DNA of 17,671 bases. Source: UMGS973 sp045599945 (lineage in GTDB: Bacteria > Bacillota > Clostridia > Peptostreptococcales > Anaerovoracaceae). Positions 15,253 to 17,671 of the stretch are shown one piece after another. The notes under the pieces are model-generated. The model saw only the letters and a program-made list of their open reading frames with translations, did not search any database and was not told where the DNA came from. The number at the start of each line of letters is the position of its first letter. Within the stretch, counting starts at the first letter, position 1. The stretch spans positions 1-17,671 of the forward strand of contig JAZRWY010000102.1 in the NCBI GenBank assembly GCA_045599945.1, given 5' to 3'. Position numbers and translations under genes: made by a program.

Positions 15253-15275
15253 AAAAAAATTACCGGAAGGCAATT
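15253..15275 (-). terminator. Second of two tandem terminators after the surface protein gene
   Basis: Minus strand AATTGCC-TTCC-GGTAATT (7 bp, one G-U) running into a T-rich stretch that abuts the -35 box of gmk. Less GC-rich than the first, it probably acts as back-up. Confidence 0.6.
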
Positions 15276-15298
15276 ACCATTTGCTGGATTGCTCATGT

Positions 15299-15328
15299 GA
15301 AAAGACAGGCTGCATCATGCGCCTGTCT
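15299..15328 (-). terminator. First terminator after the surface protein gene
   Basis: Minus strand AGACAGGC and GCCTGTCT pair as an 8-bp stem around a 10-nt loop, 13 nt after the stop codon, followed by TTTTC. Confidence 0.75.
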
Positions 15329-15341
15329 TCCGTTTCTCGTT

Positions 15342-17671
15342 CTATTTTGTTCTGATTCTTTTCTTCGCCGACCATGCGCTGTAATATTTCTTTCCATCAA
15401 TGGTCTTATATGTTCTTACCTGTACGTAGTATGTCTTCTTCGCTTTACGCTTCTTTACAGTTCTGTAATTCTTCTTTGAACGAGAAGTCTTCTTCGCCTT
15501 CTTCATGCTCTTTTTCGTACTGTATCTGAACTGGTAGCCGGTTACATTGGTAGTAGACCTCTTCTTTGCAGTCAGCTTGAAACCTTTTTTTAGAGCCTTT
15601 TTGGATTTCACATACGAAGGCTTAACCTTCACCTTATATGTCCTGGAAAGCGTACCTGCATAGTTTCCTGTCCCTTTTACCGTAATCTTGTAGATGCCCG
15701 GTTTCTTTGCCTTGGAAGGCTTTGTCACCTTTATGGATGTGCATTTCTGATCTCCGGCGTATGCAGTGACCGAAGGATATCTGTTCTTTCCAGTGCAATA
15801 GAGGGTGCCGGACGATACGGTCATCTTGGTAAGCTCTGCAGGTCTGATGGCATAGTTTAATGCAAGCGTTCCGCTGTAGTTTCCTGTGCCTGTTACCACT
15901 GCTTTTGCCGTTCCTGCGTTCACATTATTCTGGTATTTTACCGTATAATCTGCTTTTTCCAATGTCTTTCCATTCTCTGATACGGTTGCGGATGGAGTCT
16001 TTTCGCTTCCATCATAGGTGTATTCACTCTGTGCAAGTGCTGCTGTAAAACCGCCACCTGAGAGATCTGAAGGCTTTATTGTAAATTCCAGTTCAATGGT
16101 TCCTGTTACAAATGAATCCTCATTTCCGGTAACAATCGCCTTTGCTGTTCCTGCATTCACATTGTTTTCATATGTAACCGCATATTTTGAACGGTCCAGG
16201 TCTTCTCCATAGTTTTTCACTGTCACAGATGGAGTTTTTGCTGTTCCATCATAGATATATGCATCCTGTAAAAGGACTGCCTGTATTCCCTCCTGTGAAA
16301 GGTCCAGAATGTTACGCTCACCCTTTTCTTCAACCGGTTCTCCATCCAGAGGAACATTCCCATTTACATAGTTGATGATATTGCTCTTTCCTTCGCCGGA
16401 ATATTTAACATATGAATGATCACCCAGCCTGCTTGACTGTACGGTTATGTTAAAGGTTTCGTCAAGATCCCCATCTACCTTTGCAAATGCATTGTCTTCG
16501 GAATCATCTGCACAAAGAGACATCTGACCTGCTTCAGTAGATACAGTCACTCCAAGCTCCTCGTTTACAATTGTCGCTTCAAAGCCCTTCGGATTCTCCT
16601 CCGTGTTTTCAAGGATATAGTAGTCTACAGGGACGGAAAGTACAGTGCTTTCAATAGTCTGCTCCACCGCTTCTCCATTTTCATCAATGGTGATATCGAC
16701 AGGTGTTACATTTAATATATCCTTGGCTTCTGCCTTCAGCTCGCCATCTTTCACCTCTGCAACAAGATCCTTGTCATCGTCGTCATCCAAATATGCATAC
16801 AGGTTGAAGTTTCCGGAGCATACACTTACCAGATTCTTATTTGAACTTGTCAGATTTCCGCGGTTTTCCCAGATCTTGTAGTACTCATCATATGTTGTGT
16901 ACTGCAATGTTCCACCGGAATCATAAGTTCCCCAGTATGTACTATTTGCAATTCTATAACTCCAGCTCCATGCTCCTTCTTCCCATTTTTCAAGGGTCAT
17001 GATCCTTTCCTGTTCCGGATAGTTGTTGTCGTAGAGTAATATCTGGTATTCCTCTACTCCTCTCGAAGGAGATACCTGGTTGATTCCATATGCCAGCACC
17101 GCATGGCCTGCTCCCTTGCTTGTCGCACATACCATGACAGGCTTTCCTTTTTCTGTCTCTTCTTTCAGAACACCGATGAACTTTTCCATGTCCTCCGGAA
17201 CGGCATTGCTGATCTTTGTTGCTCCCATGTATTTGGAAACCTGCGTGATGTGCATTCCCTGAATAAAGTCAAGCACGCTTAAGCCAAGGCTTTCGCTCTG
17301 ATCTTCCTGAATAAGCTCCTTGATCTTTCTCTTTGACGAATTGAAATCACTTACGCTTACATCGTTATCGACACATAAAAGACCGGATGTCGCGGTCATT
17401 CCATAGCAATTTCCGCTTTGTCCTATGTTCATGTCATATACGGCTTTTGCTACTGTATTGTCACCATACATTAACTTGCATATGGAAAGCGGCGCATTAA
17501 GACCAAAGTTCTTAAATGCATATGAATAGTCCATGACAGACTTTGAAACCACAACCGTATAGCTTGCCTCTGCGGCCTTGAACTTCTCTGTTTCGCCGGC
17601 TTTCGCTGTTATTACTGCGCTTCCGGTATTCTTTACTGTTACCTCTCCTGTACTGTTATCAACAGCTGCAA
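15342..17671 (-). CDS. Surface protein with papain-like cysteine peptidase domain and Ig-like repeats, N-terminus outside the window
   Basis: The frame is open through the right edge; about 775 residues are visible and no start is in the window (the GTG at 17552 lies inside a domain). The first 40 residues are the end of a Big_2-type Ig-like domain (VTVKNTGSAVITAKAGE). A peptidase-like domain follows (about 17552-16870) with Cys in SGNCYGM (codon 17406-17408), His in GAGHAVLAYG (17103-17105) and the YDNN motif near 17028, the expected order of a papain/C39-like triad. After an acidic beta-rich stretch come three Ig-like repeats of about 79 residues, marked YDGTAKTPSV, YDGSEKTPSA and GNYAGTLSRTY, then a Lys/Arg-rich Fn3-like tail ending KKRIRTK. 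No sortase motif is seen. It is likely exported and cell-wall associated; substrate unknown. Two terminators follow. Confidence 0.75.
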   Translation of the reverse strand, partial: AAVDNSTGEVTVKNTGSAVITAKAGETEKFKAAEASYTVVVSKSVMDYSYAFKNFGLNAPLSICKLMYGDNTVAKAVYDMNIGQSGNCYGMTATSGLLCVDNDVSVSDFNSSKRKIKELIQEDQSESLGLSVLDFIQGMHITQVSKYMGATKISNAVPEDMEKFIGVLKEETEKGKPVMVCATSKGAGHAVLAYGINQVSPSRGVEEYQILLYDNNYPEQERIMTLEKWEEGAWSWSYRIANSTYWGTYDSGGTLQYTTYDEYYKIWENRGNLTSSNKNLVSVCSGNFNLYAYLDDDDDKDLVAEVKDGELKAEAKDILNVTPVDITIDENGEAVEQTIESTVLSVPVDYYILENTEENPKGFEATIVNEELGVTVSTEAGQMSLCADDSEDNAFAKVDGDLDETFNITVQSSRLGDHSYVKYSGEGKSNIINYVNGNVPLDGEPVEEKGERNILDLSQEGIQAVLLQDAYIYDGTAKTPSVTVKNYGEDLDRSKYAVTYENNVNAGTAKAIVTGNEDSFVTGTIELEFTIKPSDLSGGGFTAALAQSEYTYDGSEKTPSATVSENGKTLEKADYTVKYQNNVNAGTAKAVVTGTGNYSGTLALNYAIRPAELTKMTVSSGTLYCTGKNRYPSVTAYAGDQKCTSIKVTKPSKAKKPGIYKITVKGTGNYAGTLSRTYKVKVKPSYVKSKKALKKGFKLTAKKRSTTNVTGYQFRYSTKKSMKKAKKTSRSKKNYRTVKKRKAKKTYYVQVRTYKTIDGKKYYSAWSAKKRIRTK
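15901..16166. repeat. Repeat pair inside the surface-protein gene
   Basis: Segments 15901-15929 and 16138-16166 match at 25 of 29 bases, 237 bp (79 codons) apart, both encoding NNVNAGTAKA. The base differences are synonymous, so the protein repeat is under selection or was recently duplicated. Confidence 0.75.

Noticed and set aside
16756..16782. DDDDDK stretch in the surface protein as an enterokinase-type cleavage site
   Set aside because: Asp-rich turns are common in clostridial surface proteins; nothing else suggests a processing site.

Overview
The window reads as a chromosomal segment of an anaerobic Clostridia-type Bacillota. The grounds are the rimP-nusA-ylxR-ylxQ-infB-rbfA translation/transcription cluster with YlxR and YlxQ, AGGAGG-type ribosome binding sites before almost every gene, a HydB/NuoF-type NADH flavoprotein complex, and a large Ig-repeat surface protein like those of gut clostridia. 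I cannot name a genus. All fourteen supported genes lie on the minus strand, so transcription runs from high to low coordinates. No rRNA, tRNA, CRISPR array or insertion sequence was seen, and no gene-free stretch exceeds 300 bases.

Layout in transcription order. (1) 17671-15342: an N-terminally incomplete surface protein with the end of a Big_2-like Ig domain, a papain-like Cys/His/Asp-or-Asn peptidase domain, Ig-like repeats and a Lys/Arg-rich tail, closed by two tandem terminators. (2) 15189-14382: gmk and rpoZ from a good promoter. (3) 14260-8058: rimP, nusA, ylxR, ylxQ, infB, rbfA and nrnA, tightly packed with several overlaps, from their own promoter. The leader carries a 12-bp hairpin with an interrupted U-tract that looks like a NusA-dependent attenuator. 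A terminator follows nrnA. (4) 7866-2081: a three-gene operon for a NuoE-like, a NuoF/HydB-like and a 1165-residue NuoG-N-terminus + GltD + ferredoxin + degenerate molybdopterin-oxidoreductase fusion protein, closed by a terminator. (5) 1975-1: a DUF606/YdcZ-type transporter and an incomplete CARF-nuclease gene (Card1/Can2, DUF1887), from an extended -10 promoter.

How the parts work together. Blocks 2 and 3 are housekeeping: GMP phosphorylation, RNA polymerase omega, ribosome maturation (RimP, RbfA), transcription elongation/termination (NusA), initiation (IF-2) and nanoRNA/cyclic-dinucleotide turnover (NrnA). Block 4 is predicted to be a soluble, cluster-rich complex that connects NADH (NuoF FMN site), probably NADP(H) (GltD-like FAD domain) and ferredoxin. 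It shows no H-cluster, and the molybdenum ligand appears to be lost, so a bifurcating transhydrogenase-type role is more likely than a hydrogenase or formate dehydrogenase. Block 5 ends in a cyclic-oligoadenylate-sensing nuclease of the kind used by type III CRISPR immunity. Whether cas genes lie beyond the left edge cannot be seen.

The most promising places for new biology are the fusion subunit with its degenerate MopB domain, the CARF nuclease sharing a short operon with a transporter, and the nuoE leader, which has two terminators, an inverted repeat, a 5' hairpin and a possible short upstream reading frame.
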